Source: Thermaerobacter marianensis | Lineage (GTDB): Bacteria; Bacillota; Sulfobacillia; DYIH01; DYIG01 | Assembly: GCA_020723725.1 (NCBI GenBank) | Contig: DYIG01000079.1 | Location: 1 to 7,127 of the forward strand | DNA length: 7,127 nucleotides | Reading direction: 5' to 3' | Part shown: piece after piece, positions 1 to 6,116 of the stretch | How positions within the stretch are numbered: position 1 is the stretch's first letter | Layout: every line of letters begins with the position of its first letter | Made by a program: the position numbers and the translations under genes | Notes under the pieces: model-generated | The model's input: the letters and a program-made list of their open reading frames with translations, nothing else | Told to the model about the DNA's origin: nothing | The model's database searches: none

Positions 1-642
1 TATGAGCTGGCCTATAAGTTGGGTTGCAAGGGAATAACCTACTTCAGAGAGGGGAGCCGTACAGGGGTGCTATCCGAAGTCAAGGAAGGCGAAGGCAAAG
101 GCAAGGAAGCGGTTCAGGACGCCGAGGGCGCCGGTAAAAGGGAAGAAAACCAGCAAGCCGGTGCGGGTGCTGTGCGCCAGCTTGCTATTCTCCCCCAGGT
201 GGGAGGCCCGCGCGACCTGGCGGAAAGGGCCGGTATCAACGGCACGTGGGGGGATATTCGGCCAATTGACCGCCCCCTGCGCCTCCAGGGCTTTACCGAT
301 GTAAAGGAAACCCCGCTGGGTAAGTTGTTTTTAACCTTGAACGTGCTCGACGGGCATCCAATAGAGCTCTTCGCCCAGATCGGCAAGGCCGGTTCCGATG
401 TCTCCGGGTTCACCGAGGCGGTGGCGAGGCTGGTTTCGTTGCTGCTCCGCAGCGGCGTGGCGCCCGATGAGGTGGCCGCGCAGCTCACCGGTATCGGGGG
501 CAGCCGCTCGGTTGGTTTCGGTCCGAATCGCGTGCGTTCCGTTCCTGACGCCATCGGCCAGTTCTTGGGGGAATACCTGAACCGCTGGCATGATTCGGAG
601 GCCCACAAGTCTGCCGGTGGCTCCGGGGCCAGCAACCAATAG
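1..642 (+). CDS. nrdJ: Class II (adenosylcobalamin-dependent) ribonucleotide reductase, C-terminal part, truncated by window edge and interrupted by a frameshift
   Basis: This is the C-terminal part of the B12-dependent enzyme that reduces ribonucleotides to deoxyribonucleotides in the cytoplasm. The frame is open from base 1, so the gene starts upstream. The fragment opens with YELAYKLGCKGITYFREGSR (residues 1-20), the signature that closes the catalytic barrel in this family. A basic, low-complexity stretch (about 25-60) follows. From about residue 90 comes the TSCPD-type domain found at the end of NrdJ proteins, with ETPLGKLFLTLN, IGKAGSDVSGFTEAVARL, GIGGSRSVGFGPNRVRSVPDAI and GEYL. The frame then drifts into a Ser/Gly-rich tail and stops at TAG 640-642, before the Cys-rich tail that the family needs. 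That tail is present in the next frame (581-979). Read directly, the product lacks the redox tail. Identity is confident; whether the frameshift is real is open. Confidence 0.88.
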   Translation, partial: YELAYKLGCKGITYFREGSRTGVLSEVKEGEGKGKEAVQDAEGAGKREENQQAGAGAVRQLAILPQVGGPRDLAERAGINGTWGDIRPIDRPLRLQGFTDVKETPLGKLFLTLNVLDGHPIELFAQIGKAGSDVSGFTEAVARLVSLLLRSGVAPDEVAAQLTGIGGSRSVGFGPNRVRSVPDAIGQFLGEYLNRWHDSEAHKSAGGSGASNQ

Positions 643-979
643 GGGTTATGACGAATCGCAGCCTCCGTTGGCGGCTACACAAGCCCAGACTGGCGGGGCA
701 GCGGCGGAGGTTGCGGCCAGTTCGACCGCTTCGACGGCCACCGCCACGATGGAGCAGGCGGCTACCGCTGGATTTGTCGGCAAAGTGGCTCTTAACGGTA
801 ACGGGAATGGTGACGGCCATGGCGGCTTCAATGGGGAGAAGACAGCCAAGCTGGAGGCATTGCTCAGCGGGCAGCAACGGCCTGGGAGTCTGAGTCTATG
901 CCCGAGCTGTGGGGATCACAGCCTCGCCCCGGTCGAAGGGTGCAGCACGTGCCTGGCCTGCGGGTACAGTGAGTGCTGA
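581..979 (+). CDS. nrdJ: Out-of-frame C-terminal Cys-rich tail of NrdJ
   Basis: Frame 2 is open from 581 (after TGA at 578-580) to TGA 977-979. It begins with an Ala/Gly/Thr/Asn-rich, low-conservation linker (about 643-850). It ends with a compact six-cysteine tail, CPSC then CSTCLAC then GYSEC at the extreme C terminus. Class II reductases commonly end in such a tail, and its cysteines pass electrons to the active-site disulfide. The piece therefore belongs to the upstream NrdJ frame and is not a separate gene. Joining them needs one surplus base between 581 and 642; the G4 run at 625-628 is the simplest candidate. I see no convincing start signal of its own: the ATG at 590 lies inside the upstream frame with no good ribosome-binding site. 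It could reflect a sequencing error, a recent mutation or, less likely, recoding. Confidence 0.75.
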   Translation, partial: TAGMIRRPTSLPVAPGPATNRGYDESQPPLAATQAQTGGAAAEVAASSTASTATATMEQAATAGFVGKVALNGNGNGDGHGGFNGEKTAKLEALLSGQQRPGSLSLCPSCGDHSLAPVEGCSTCLACGYSEC

Positions 980-1014
980 TTAGAATAAACACCCGGTGAA
1001 GTTACAAATGAGCT

Positions 1015-1047
1015 AAAGGCCCTTAAGATTAGATCTTTGGGGCCTTT
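1015..1047 (+). terminator. Hairpin downstream of nrdJ, probable intrinsic terminator
   Basis: AAAGGCCC (1015-1022) is perfectly complementary to GGGCCTTT (1040-1047). A second arm inside, AAGAT (1025-1029) with ATCTT (1033-1037), closes a 3-nt loop. The hairpin begins 36 nt after the nrdJ stop. The following tract (TTTCTCTGC) is only moderately U-rich, so termination strength is uncertain. It could also act on transcripts coming from the convergent uspA side, since the A-run at the 5' arm gives U's on the other strand. Confidence 0.6.
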
Positions 1048-1341
1048 CTCTGCATCAGGTTCTACAGCAGGATCTACTTGAAAGGGATAGTTTAGTTGGC
1101 AACCCAAACATAATTATTGCTACACCCAAGTTTGAGCCGTAACCAGTTAACCAGTACCATGGTTTTCCGCATACAGTATATATTTTGTGCATAAAGATCT
1201 CACCCCACAGGCTAAGCTAATTGGAAATTGTGCTACGGTTGTATAAACGGCGCGCCCTATTCCCAGTTTATATAATAATACATGTAAAAAACTGTCGAAA
1301 TTTATTGATTTTTCGTTTTATACGCCGTGATAAAGACTGCT
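1048..1341. other. AT-rich non-coding region between nrdJ and the convergent uspA gene
   Basis: No ORF here has a family signature or a plausible ribosome-binding site. The stretch from about 1110 to 1345 is visibly more AT-rich than the flanking genes. It contains a short tandem repeat (1140-1155), an ACCATGGT palindrome (1154-1161), a TATATATT tract near 1175 and a GGCGCGCC palindrome near 1249. Only a weak TAAAG/CTTTA hairpin (1331-1344) overlaps the uspA stop, so I see no clear terminator for uspA. Promoter-like fragments on the + strand have poor spacing and no gene behind them. Confidence 0.6.
1140..1155. repeat. Perfect 8-nt tandem repeat, TAACCAGT x2
   Basis: TAACCAGT occurs at 1140-1147 and again at 1148-1155, directly abutting. 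The palindrome ACCATGGT overlaps the end of the second copy (1154-1161). It could be a protein-binding site, a slippage product or chance. Nothing nearby says which. Confidence 0.5.
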
Positions 1342-1785
1342 TTAGGTTGTATTACCCGGATCACGCGCCACAAGGACGCTGCATTTGGCGTGCCTCACCA
1401 CATAATCTGAAACGCTTCCCAGAAGGGTTCTCTCCAAAGCGGAATGCCCGTGCGAGCCAATAACGATAAGATCGGCGCCCTGTTTCTCGGCCTCGTTGAC
1501 TATTTCTACTTTGGGGTTGCCGCCCCCCATAATGTAGGTGAATTCAACGCCGTTCTCTTGCGCCAACCCCTGAAAATCGTTGAGCGTACGCCACCCTTCT
1601 TCCTGCATCTCCCGAAGGGCTTCGCCGTAGTGTACCCCAAGCCTCATGGCCAGGTGGCTGTCCACCACATACAAGCCTACTACTTCCGCTCCCATTGATT
1701 TCGCCAGTGCCACAGCTTGGCTGGAGGCTATCCCTGAGAACCTGGACCCATCTACCGCACAGAGTATTTTGTTGTACTTATGCAT
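1342..1785 (-). CDS. Universal stress protein, UspA family, ATP-binding type
   Basis: This is a single-domain cytoplasmic Usp protein of 147 residues, a normal length for the family. It begins with the typical first strand YNKILCAVDGS, where the Asp sits in the nucleotide pocket. Near the C terminus it carries the ATP-binding signature G-2X-G-9X-G-S as GSHGHSALERTLLGS (from residue 110), preceded by ADLIVIGSHG. It therefore belongs to the ATP-binding branch, not the E. coli UspA-like branch that lacks the motif. Two ATGs are possible, at 1791 and 1785. The AAAAGGGG ribosome-binding site is 1 nt from the first and 7 nt from the second, so 1785 is preferred. The gene stands alone, converges on nrdJ, and is divergent from the GH26 gene. 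Usp proteins are generally linked to starvation and stress survival; the exact role is unknown. Confidence 0.93.
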   Translation of the reverse strand: MHKYNKILCAVDGSRFSGIASSQAVALAKSMGAEVVGLYVVDSHLAMRLGVHYGEALREMQEEGWRTLNDFQGLAQENGVEFTYIMGGGNPKVEIVNEAEKQGADLIVIGSHGHSALERTLLGSVSDYVVRHAKCSVLVARDPGNTT

Positions 1786-1792
1786 GGCCATT

Positions 1793-1800
1793 CCCCTTTT
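1793..1800 (-). promoter_or_regulatory. Ribosome-binding site of uspA, deciding the start
   Basis: The complement reads AAAAGGGG. It lies 7 nt from the ATG at 1785 but only 1 nt from the ATG at 1791, which favours the shorter protein. Confidence 0.65.
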
Positions 1801-1801
1801 T

Positions 1802-1830
1802 TATTACATCTTATGGTGCGCTGGTATGCT
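1802..1830 (+). promoter_or_regulatory. Possible extended -10 promoter for the GH26 gene
   Basis: TGGTATGCT (1822-1830) matches an extended -10 element (TG-n-TATGCT). The -35 position at 17-nt spacing (TATTAC, 1802-1807) is poor. It is oriented towards the glycoside hydrolase gene and physically overlaps the uspA promoter. This is a weak call from pattern only. Confidence 0.35.
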
Positions 1831-1836
1831 GTACAA
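1808..1836 (-). promoter_or_regulatory. Putative sigma-A promoter of uspA
   Basis: On the minus strand, TTGTAC (1836-1831) and TAAGAT (1813-1808) are separated by exactly 17 nt. Transcription would start near 1801, just before the ribosome-binding site, giving a very short leader of about 16 nt. It overlaps the putative divergent promoter of the GH26 gene. Confidence 0.55.
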
Positions 1837-1916
1837 GACCCTAATGGGTTAGTAGGCGAAATATGGTTCTCTCGAACTGGGAGGAAAAACGCCATAAAGG
1901 GCGAATTACAGCCGTC

Positions 1917-3449
1917 ATGGTCTCAAAAAATGTAAAGATATGCAAGTTGTTCATTATTGTTATAGCCTTTTTGTTAGCGAATTCGGCAATTGCATATGGT
2001 GCCGAGAGGGACAGGTTAGCCTTTAACGGCCCTGGATACCGCATTGAGGTCCCTCAGAGCTGGGTTTGGCAGGAGCGCGGGCATCTTGCGGAGCGCTTTG
2101 TCGAAGGGGAACGGATGACCCTTGATGTTTACACCCAGCCGCTGAAAGGGAAATCCCCGGAAGAGTATATCAACTACAGCAATAAGTATGTCCGTGAGGG
2201 TGTGGCCGGGATCCGGCTCCTTCGGCATACAAGGCTGAACTCCATTGAGGAGTTCGTCTGGGTCCGTCCCTCAACGGGGCACGGTGACCAGAATTACTAC
2301 CGTGAAATCAACTTGATACGGCCCGGTGTGGTGTATACGTTTATCTGTAAAACCCAGGAGCAAAGCAGCGATGCTTGCGGTCAGAGCATTGACCGGGTGG
2401 CAAGGAGTCTTTCGGCGCTACCCCTGAACACTGCTCCTTTATCTGACCAAGGCGTGCCTATCGATGCGCCCAGGGCTACCGATACACCTGCACCTGATAT
2501 AAACAGTCTTTTCCGCAGGGGCACCTCCGCTTATGGGGGGTTGAAGGTCAGCTTCCCCGACGAGGGTCTTGTCTGGGGGATATTTGATGGGAACGCCCCC
2601 TTTAGCCTGGAACCGCTCAAGAAGAGGGAGGAACAATACGGTAAAAAGCTCGACCTGGTGATGACATACCGCGACTTCAGCTCGCCGTTCCCCTTCCGCG
2701 AGGTGCTTAATGCGGCAAGGGAAGGGCGCCTTACGATGGTCACCTGGCAGCCCTGGTACCTGAACCGTCTGACTGATCCGGTCATGATCCCGGAGATAGT
2801 AGCGGGGAAGCATGACGCCTACATCAGGATATGGGCCTCGCTCGTCCGGGATACGCAGGTGCCTGTTCTGCTGCGCTTCGCCAACGAGATGAACGGTGAC
2901 TGGGACCCCTGGAGCGTTTATTTCTTCGGCTTTGACCATGACCTCTATATCAAGGCGTGGAGGCGTGTGCACAGCATCTTCCTCGCCGAGGGGGCAACCA
3001 ACGCGATCTGGGTATGGAACCCTCACGACCGTTCATACCCGGACTTTACCTGGAACGACCCGCATCTATATTACCCGGGCGACCAGTACGTCGATATCAT
3101 CGGTTTGACCGGGTACAACACCGGTCCCCGTGCCGGTGACCCTTGGCGCAGCTTTGACGAGATCTATGCCGCTATCTACGACCAATACAGGGGGCTCTAT
3201 CCTGGTAAACCCATGATGATAACGGAGTTTGCCTCAGATGAACACGGCGGGGATAAGGCCGCCTGGATCAAGGACACCTTCGAGGCACTCAAACGCTATC
3301 CGGGCATTCGTATGGCGGTTTGGTTTGATTTCCCCTGGTGGCAATGGGAATACCCCCTGAATTCATCACCCAAGGCGGAGGCCGCTTTTTGGGAATCACT
3401 TGCCGACCCGTATTTCAAAAACGAGACCGTCCGCTGGAACAGACAGTAA
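1917..3449 (+). CDS. Secreted two-domain protein: PsbP/DcrB-like N-terminal domain plus GH26-type glycoside hydrolase
   Basis: The predicted extracytoplasmic protein has 510 residues. An ATG at 1863 would add 18 residues (MVLSNWEEKRHKGRITAV) ahead of the signal peptide. I prefer 1917 because MVSKNVKICK plus the hydrophobic LFIIVIAFLLANSAIA then forms a standard signal peptide, with cleavage near residue 26 or 29. The ribosome-binding signals for both starts are weak. Residues about 30-170 form a domain (YRIEVPQSWVWQ ... YTFICKT ... VARSLSALP) that resembles PsbP/Mog1/DcrB-type folds; this is tentative. A Pro/Asp/Thr-rich linker (170-200) leads to a GH26-like catalytic barrel (about 210-500). 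LRFANEMNGDW carries the expected acid/base Glu (324), and MITEFAS carries the expected nucleophile Glu (437). GATNAIWVWNPH and DIIGLTGYNTG are also typical. GH26 enzymes cleave beta-mannans or related beta-glucans; the substrate cannot be told here. The usual His before the acid/base Glu is Asn. Confidence 0.82.
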   Translation: MVSKNVKICKLFIIVIAFLLANSAIAYGAERDRLAFNGPGYRIEVPQSWVWQERGHLAERFVEGERMTLDVYTQPLKGKSPEEYINYSNKYVREGVAGIRLLRHTRLNSIEEFVWVRPSTGHGDQNYYREINLIRPGVVYTFICKTQEQSSDACGQSIDRVARSLSALPLNTAPLSDQGVPIDAPRATDTPAPDINSLFRRGTSAYGGLKVSFPDEGLVWGIFDGNAPFSLEPLKKREEQYGKKLDLVMTYRDFSSPFPFREVLNAAREGRLTMVTWQPWYLNRLTDPVMIPEIVAGKHDAYIRIWASLVRDTQVPVLLRFANEMNGDWDPWSVYFFGFDHDLYIKAWRRVHSIFLAEGATNAIWVWNPHDRSYPDFTWNDPHLYYPGDQYVDIIGLTGYNTGPRAGDPWRSFDEIYAAIYDQYRGLYPGKPMMITEFASDEHGGDKAAWIKDTFEALKRYPGIRMAVWFDFPWWQWEYPLNSSPKAEAAFWESLADPYFKNETVRWNRQ

Positions 3450-3459
3450 AGGTCAAAGG

Positions 3460-3481
3460 GACATTGACAGCCTGAAATGTC
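3460..3481. promoter_or_regulatory. Operator-like inverted repeat over the proBA -35 element
   Basis: GACATT (3460-3465) and AATGTC (3476-3481) form a perfect 6-bp dyad with a 10-nt spacer. The left arm overlaps the TTGACA -35 hexamer and the right arm lies in the promoter spacer. This position suits a repressor site, though a hairpin or coincidence is also possible. No regulator is encoded in the window. Confidence 0.35.
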
Positions 3482-3492
3482 GGGGGTATCTT
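3464..3492 (+). promoter_or_regulatory. Sigma-A promoter of proBA
   Basis: TTGACA (3464-3469, perfect -35) and TATCTT (3487-3492, -10) are separated by exactly 17 nt, inside the 78-nt gap between the GH26 stop and proB. Transcription should start near 3499. That leaves a leader of only about 29 nt before the GTG start, too short for a T-box or another riboswitch. Confidence 0.75.
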
Positions 3493-3527
3493 AGCGTCAT
3501 CTGGGTAGTAGGCTTTGGGGGATTATC

Positions 3528-4391
3528 GTGCATTCAGAGAGGGCATTGCTGGCAGGGGCCCGGCGAATAGTCGTTAAAGTGGGCACGTCGACAGTGGCTC
3601 ACCCCGATGGCAGGTTGAATTACAGCCAGGTGGAGCAGGTGGTCCGCGGGATCGCCGACCTCGGGAACGAGGGCCGGCAGATGTTGCTGGTCACCTCGGG
3701 CGCCATTGCCTCTGGCATGGGGAGAATGGGCCTGCGGGAAAGGCCGGATGACACGGCGGATAAGCAGGCCCTGGCCGCCATCGGTCAGGCCCAATTGGTT
3801 CAAACATACGAGAAACTCTTTGCCGAATACGGAAGGGTTGTTGCCCAGGTCCTGCTGACCAGGCACGACCTGGAGGACCCGGTGCGCTGCGCGAACGCCA
3901 GGAATACGCTCCTCCGCCTGATAGATTGGGGCGTCGTTCCTGTCATAAATGAGAACGATACGGTCGCTGTTGAGGAAATCAATTTCGGGGACAACGACAA
4001 GCTATCCGCTCTTGTGGCCCGCCTGGTCAACGCGGACCTGCTGATTATCCTCACCGACATGGAAGGGCTCTATACCGCCGACCCCAGACACAACGGGGAG
4101 GCTGAACTGCTGAACCTGGTCAGGGAGATAACGCCCAACCTCATCAGCGCGGCTGGTGGCACCGGTTCGCAGCTTGCGCGCGGGGGCATGTCCAGCAAGC
4201 TGGTTGCCGCGAGTATCGCGGGTGAGGCGGGCATACCGGTATTGATCGCCCGGGGCTCGAGGCGGGGCGTTTTGAGAGAGATTGTCGAAGGGCAGAACAC
4301 GGGAACCCTCTTCCTCCTTAAACACGATAGCCCCGCTGATGGTTACGAAAACCGGGGCTCCCAGGTGGAAGCGAGGGGTGAAACGGCATGA
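3528..4391 (+). CDS. proB: Glutamate 5-kinase, short form without PUA domain
   Basis: ProB phosphorylates L-glutamate with ATP to gamma-glutamyl phosphate, the first step of proline synthesis in the cytoplasm. The 287-residue protein is an amino-acid-kinase domain throughout. It shows the phosphate-binding strand IVVKVGTSTV (14-23), LLVTSGAIASGMGRMG, the substrate-site VINENDTVAVEEINFGDNDKLSALVA, LTDMEGLYTADPR, and the late GGMSSKLVAA loop. It stops soon after that domain. The C-terminal PUA domain found in the roughly 370-residue E. coli and B. subtilis enzymes is missing, a known short form and not a truncation, because the stop is coupled to proA. The start is GTG at 3528, with GGGGGA at 3517-3522 five nt upstream. 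The stop overlaps the proA start as ATGA. Feedback inhibition by proline is usual in the family. Confidence 0.96.
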   Translation: MHSERALLAGARRIVVKVGTSTVAHPDGRLNYSQVEQVVRGIADLGNEGRQMLLVTSGAIASGMGRMGLRERPDDTADKQALAAIGQAQLVQTYEKLFAEYGRVVAQVLLTRHDLEDPVRCANARNTLLRLIDWGVVPVINENDTVAVEEINFGDNDKLSALVARLVNADLLIILTDMEGLYTADPRHNGEAELLNLVREITPNLISAAGGTGSQLARGGMSSKLVAASIAGEAGIPVLIARGSRRGVLREIVEGQNTGTLFLLKHDSPADGYENRGSQVEARGETA

Positions 4392-5641
4392 GTGAGGTAA
4401 GGAACGAGCTCGTTCAGATGGCCCGGCGGGCCAGGGAAGCCGGGTCCATCCTGGCACGGTCAAGCACAGGGCAGAAAAACGAAGCCCTGATAAGGGTCGC
4501 CGGTACCCTCTGGGAGAGCCGTTCAGCCGTTCTGGAGCGCAACCGGGCCGACCTCGATGCATCCTTCGCGGCCGGGCTCTCCGGCCCGATGATAAAGCGT
4601 CTAACCCTGGACGAGAAGAAGATTCAAGGCATGGTCGAGGGTCTGGAGCAACTTGTCAAACTGCCGGACCCTGTCGGCGAAGGGGAACAGTGGCGTCGGC
4701 CGAATGGCCTGGAGATCACCCGGGTTCGTGTCCCTCTCGGGGTTGTGGGGATGATTTACGAGTCCAGGCCGAACGTTACGGTTGATGCCGCCGGGATCTG
4801 TCTGAAAACCGGGAATGCGGTGATCCTCCGGGGCGGCAAAGAGGCGCTGGAGACCAACCGGGAGCTAGTTGCCATAATCAGGCGCGCCCTTGTGGAGTCA
4901 GGGCTGCCCGCTGACGCGGTGCAGTTGATCAGTGACCCCAGCAGGGAAGTGGCCAGGGAGTTGATGCGTCTGAGCGGCTGGCTGGATGTGCTCATACCCA
5001 GGGGTGGCGCCGGACTTATCAGGACCGTCATGGAGCAGGCTACCGTCCCGGTTATCGAAACGGGGACGGGTAATTGTCACATCTATGTACACCGCAAGGC
5101 CGATTTGGACATGGCGCGGCGCATCACCCTAAACGCCAAACTCTCAAACCCGGCGGTCTGCAACGCCGCCGAGAAGCTGCTTGTCGACCGGGAAATCGCG
5201 GCTTCTTTCCTCCCTGTGGCCCTCGAGGAACTAAGTAATTCCGGCGTGGAGATCAGGGGTTGCGAGGAGACGGTGAGGATCTGGAGCAAGGCTGTCCCTG
5301 CCACTGACGAGGACTGGGATATCGAATACCTGGACCTAATCCTGGGCGTTAAGGTTGTAAGCGGGCTCGATGAGGCCGTCGACCACATCAACCGGCACGG
5401 CACCCGCCACTCTGAAGCCATTGTCTCAGAGGATTATACGGCGGCTAACCGCTTCCTCATGGAAGTGGATGCCGCCGCTGTTTACGTCAACGCCTCCACC
5501 CGGTTCACCGATGGCGGGGAATTCGGTTATGGGGCCGAAATCGGCATCAGCACCCAGAAGCTGCACGCCAGAGGCCCCATGGGCTTGCGGGAACTCACCT
5601 CAATGAAGTACATCGTCAGGGGCTCCGGTCAGACCCGCTAA
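4388..5641 (+). CDS. proA: Gamma-glutamyl phosphate reductase (glutamate-5-semialdehyde dehydrogenase)
   Basis: ProA uses NADPH to reduce gamma-glutamyl phosphate to glutamate-5-semialdehyde, which cyclises and is then reduced to proline by ProC (not in this window). The 417-residue length is standard. Visible signatures are the aldehyde-dehydrogenase-like VPLGVVGMIYESRPNVTVDAAG, GNAVILRGGKEA, LIPRGGAGLI, VIETGTGNCHIYV, and the catalytic cysteine in NPAVCNAAEKLLV (Cys258). Near the end are NRHGTRHSEAIV, STRFTDGGEFGYGAEIGISTQKLHARGPMGL and the final TSMKYIVRGSG. The ATG lies in the ATGA overlap with proB, and GAGGGGTG (4373-4380) lies 7 nt upstream, so translation is likely coupled. This keeps the unstable acyl phosphate close to both enzymes. 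The gene ends 3 nt from the stop of the convergent hsp20 gene. Confidence 0.97.
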   Translation: MSEVRNELVQMARRAREAGSILARSSTGQKNEALIRVAGTLWESRSAVLERNRADLDASFAAGLSGPMIKRLTLDEKKIQGMVEGLEQLVKLPDPVGEGEQWRRPNGLEITRVRVPLGVVGMIYESRPNVTVDAAGICLKTGNAVILRGGKEALETNRELVAIIRRALVESGLPADAVQLISDPSREVARELMRLSGWLDVLIPRGGAGLIRTVMEQATVPVIETGTGNCHIYVHRKADLDMARRITLNAKLSNPAVCNAAEKLLVDREIAASFLPVALEELSNSGVEIRGCEETVRIWSKAVPATDEDWDIEYLDLILGVKVVSGLDEAVDHINRHGTRHSEAIVSEDYTAANRFLMEVDAAAVYVNASTRFTDGGEFGYGAEIGISTQKLHARGPMGLRELTSMKYIVRGSGQTR

Positions 5642-5644
5642 TGT

Positions 5645-6091
5645 TTAGTGACTGCCCTCGTCGATCCTTACCCGGTAACCCTCATCCCGCAGGTTCTTGG
5701 CCTTTAAGGCCTTCACTTCCAGCACCCCGTGTTTGAAGGAAGCCGTGGTTTCGTTGGGCTGGACCGGAACCGGCAGCGGTATGGTACGGTAGAAGCTGCC
5801 GTGCCGCCGTTCCCTGTGGTAATAGCCTCGCTCTTCTCTTTCTTCCTCCCGCGTTACTTCACCCTTGAGAGTCACCCTGTCTTCCATAACCCTTACGTCC
5901 AGGTCGCCAGGGGAAACCCCTGGTAGTTCTGCCTTGATGACCACGTGGTCATTGGTTTCATATACATCCACAGAAGGGTGACCGAACTCCCGACCCAGGC
6001 TCCAAATACGGAAAGGGTTATCAAAAATACGGGCGATCTCCCCGCGTAGCCGGGAGAACTCATCCCTGGGGTCAAAGCGTGTAATATCCAT
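5645..6091 (-). CDS. Small heat-shock protein, Hsp20/alpha-crystallin family
   Basis: This ATP-independent holdase chaperone forms oligomers in the cytoplasm and binds unfolding proteins. The 148-residue length is typical. A short N-terminal arm (1-38, FDPRDEFSRLRGEIARIFD) precedes the alpha-crystallin domain (about 39-132). That domain holds PSVDVYETNDHVVIKAELPGV, the strand-loop DVRVMEDRVTLKGEV, the charged loop EEEREERGYYHRERRHGSFYRTIPLP, and the hallmark GVL (122-124) in FKHGVLEVKALK. A V-R-I tripeptide (141-143) near the C terminus matches the I/V-x-I/V oligomerisation motif. The start is firm: AGGAGG (6104-6099) lies 7 nt from the ATG. No CIRCE element or separate promoter is visible, and it sits 25 nt behind the lipoprotein gene, so cotranscription is likely. 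Confidence 0.95.
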   Translation of the reverse strand: MDITRFDPRDEFSRLRGEIARIFDNPFRIWSLGREFGHPSVDVYETNDHVVIKAELPGVSPGDLDVRVMEDRVTLKGEVTREEEREERGYYHRERRHGSFYRTIPLPVPVQPNETTASFKHGVLEVKALKAKNLRDEGYRVRIDEGSH

Positions 6092-6116
6092 GTTACCACC
6101 TCCTAGTCAAAAAATT

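Noticed and set aside
114..635. Long minus-strand ORFs opposite nrdJ (114-635, 331-639, 485-877)
   Set aside because: They are antisense to a clear NrdJ frame, show no family motif, and arise from GC-rich codon bias.
640..979. Selenocysteine readthrough as an explanation for the interrupted NrdJ, given selC nearby
   Set aside because: The interrupting stop is TAG, not TGA, and the tail lies in another frame. Reading through the final TGA at 977 adds only two more residues before TAA.
1221..1463. 80-codon + strand ORF with a weak promoter-like TTGGAA/TATAAA upstream
   Set aside because: Half of it is antisense to uspA, there is no ribosome-binding site, no recognisable domain, and the promoter spacing is only 15 nt.
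2439..3026. 195-codon minus-strand ORF inside the GH26 gene
   Set aside because: It is the mirror of a well-supported catalytic domain and has no motif of its own.
3450..3527. T-box or other riboswitch before proB
   Set aside because: The gap is 78 nt and the predicted leader about 29 nt; no T-box motif or specifier structure is visible.
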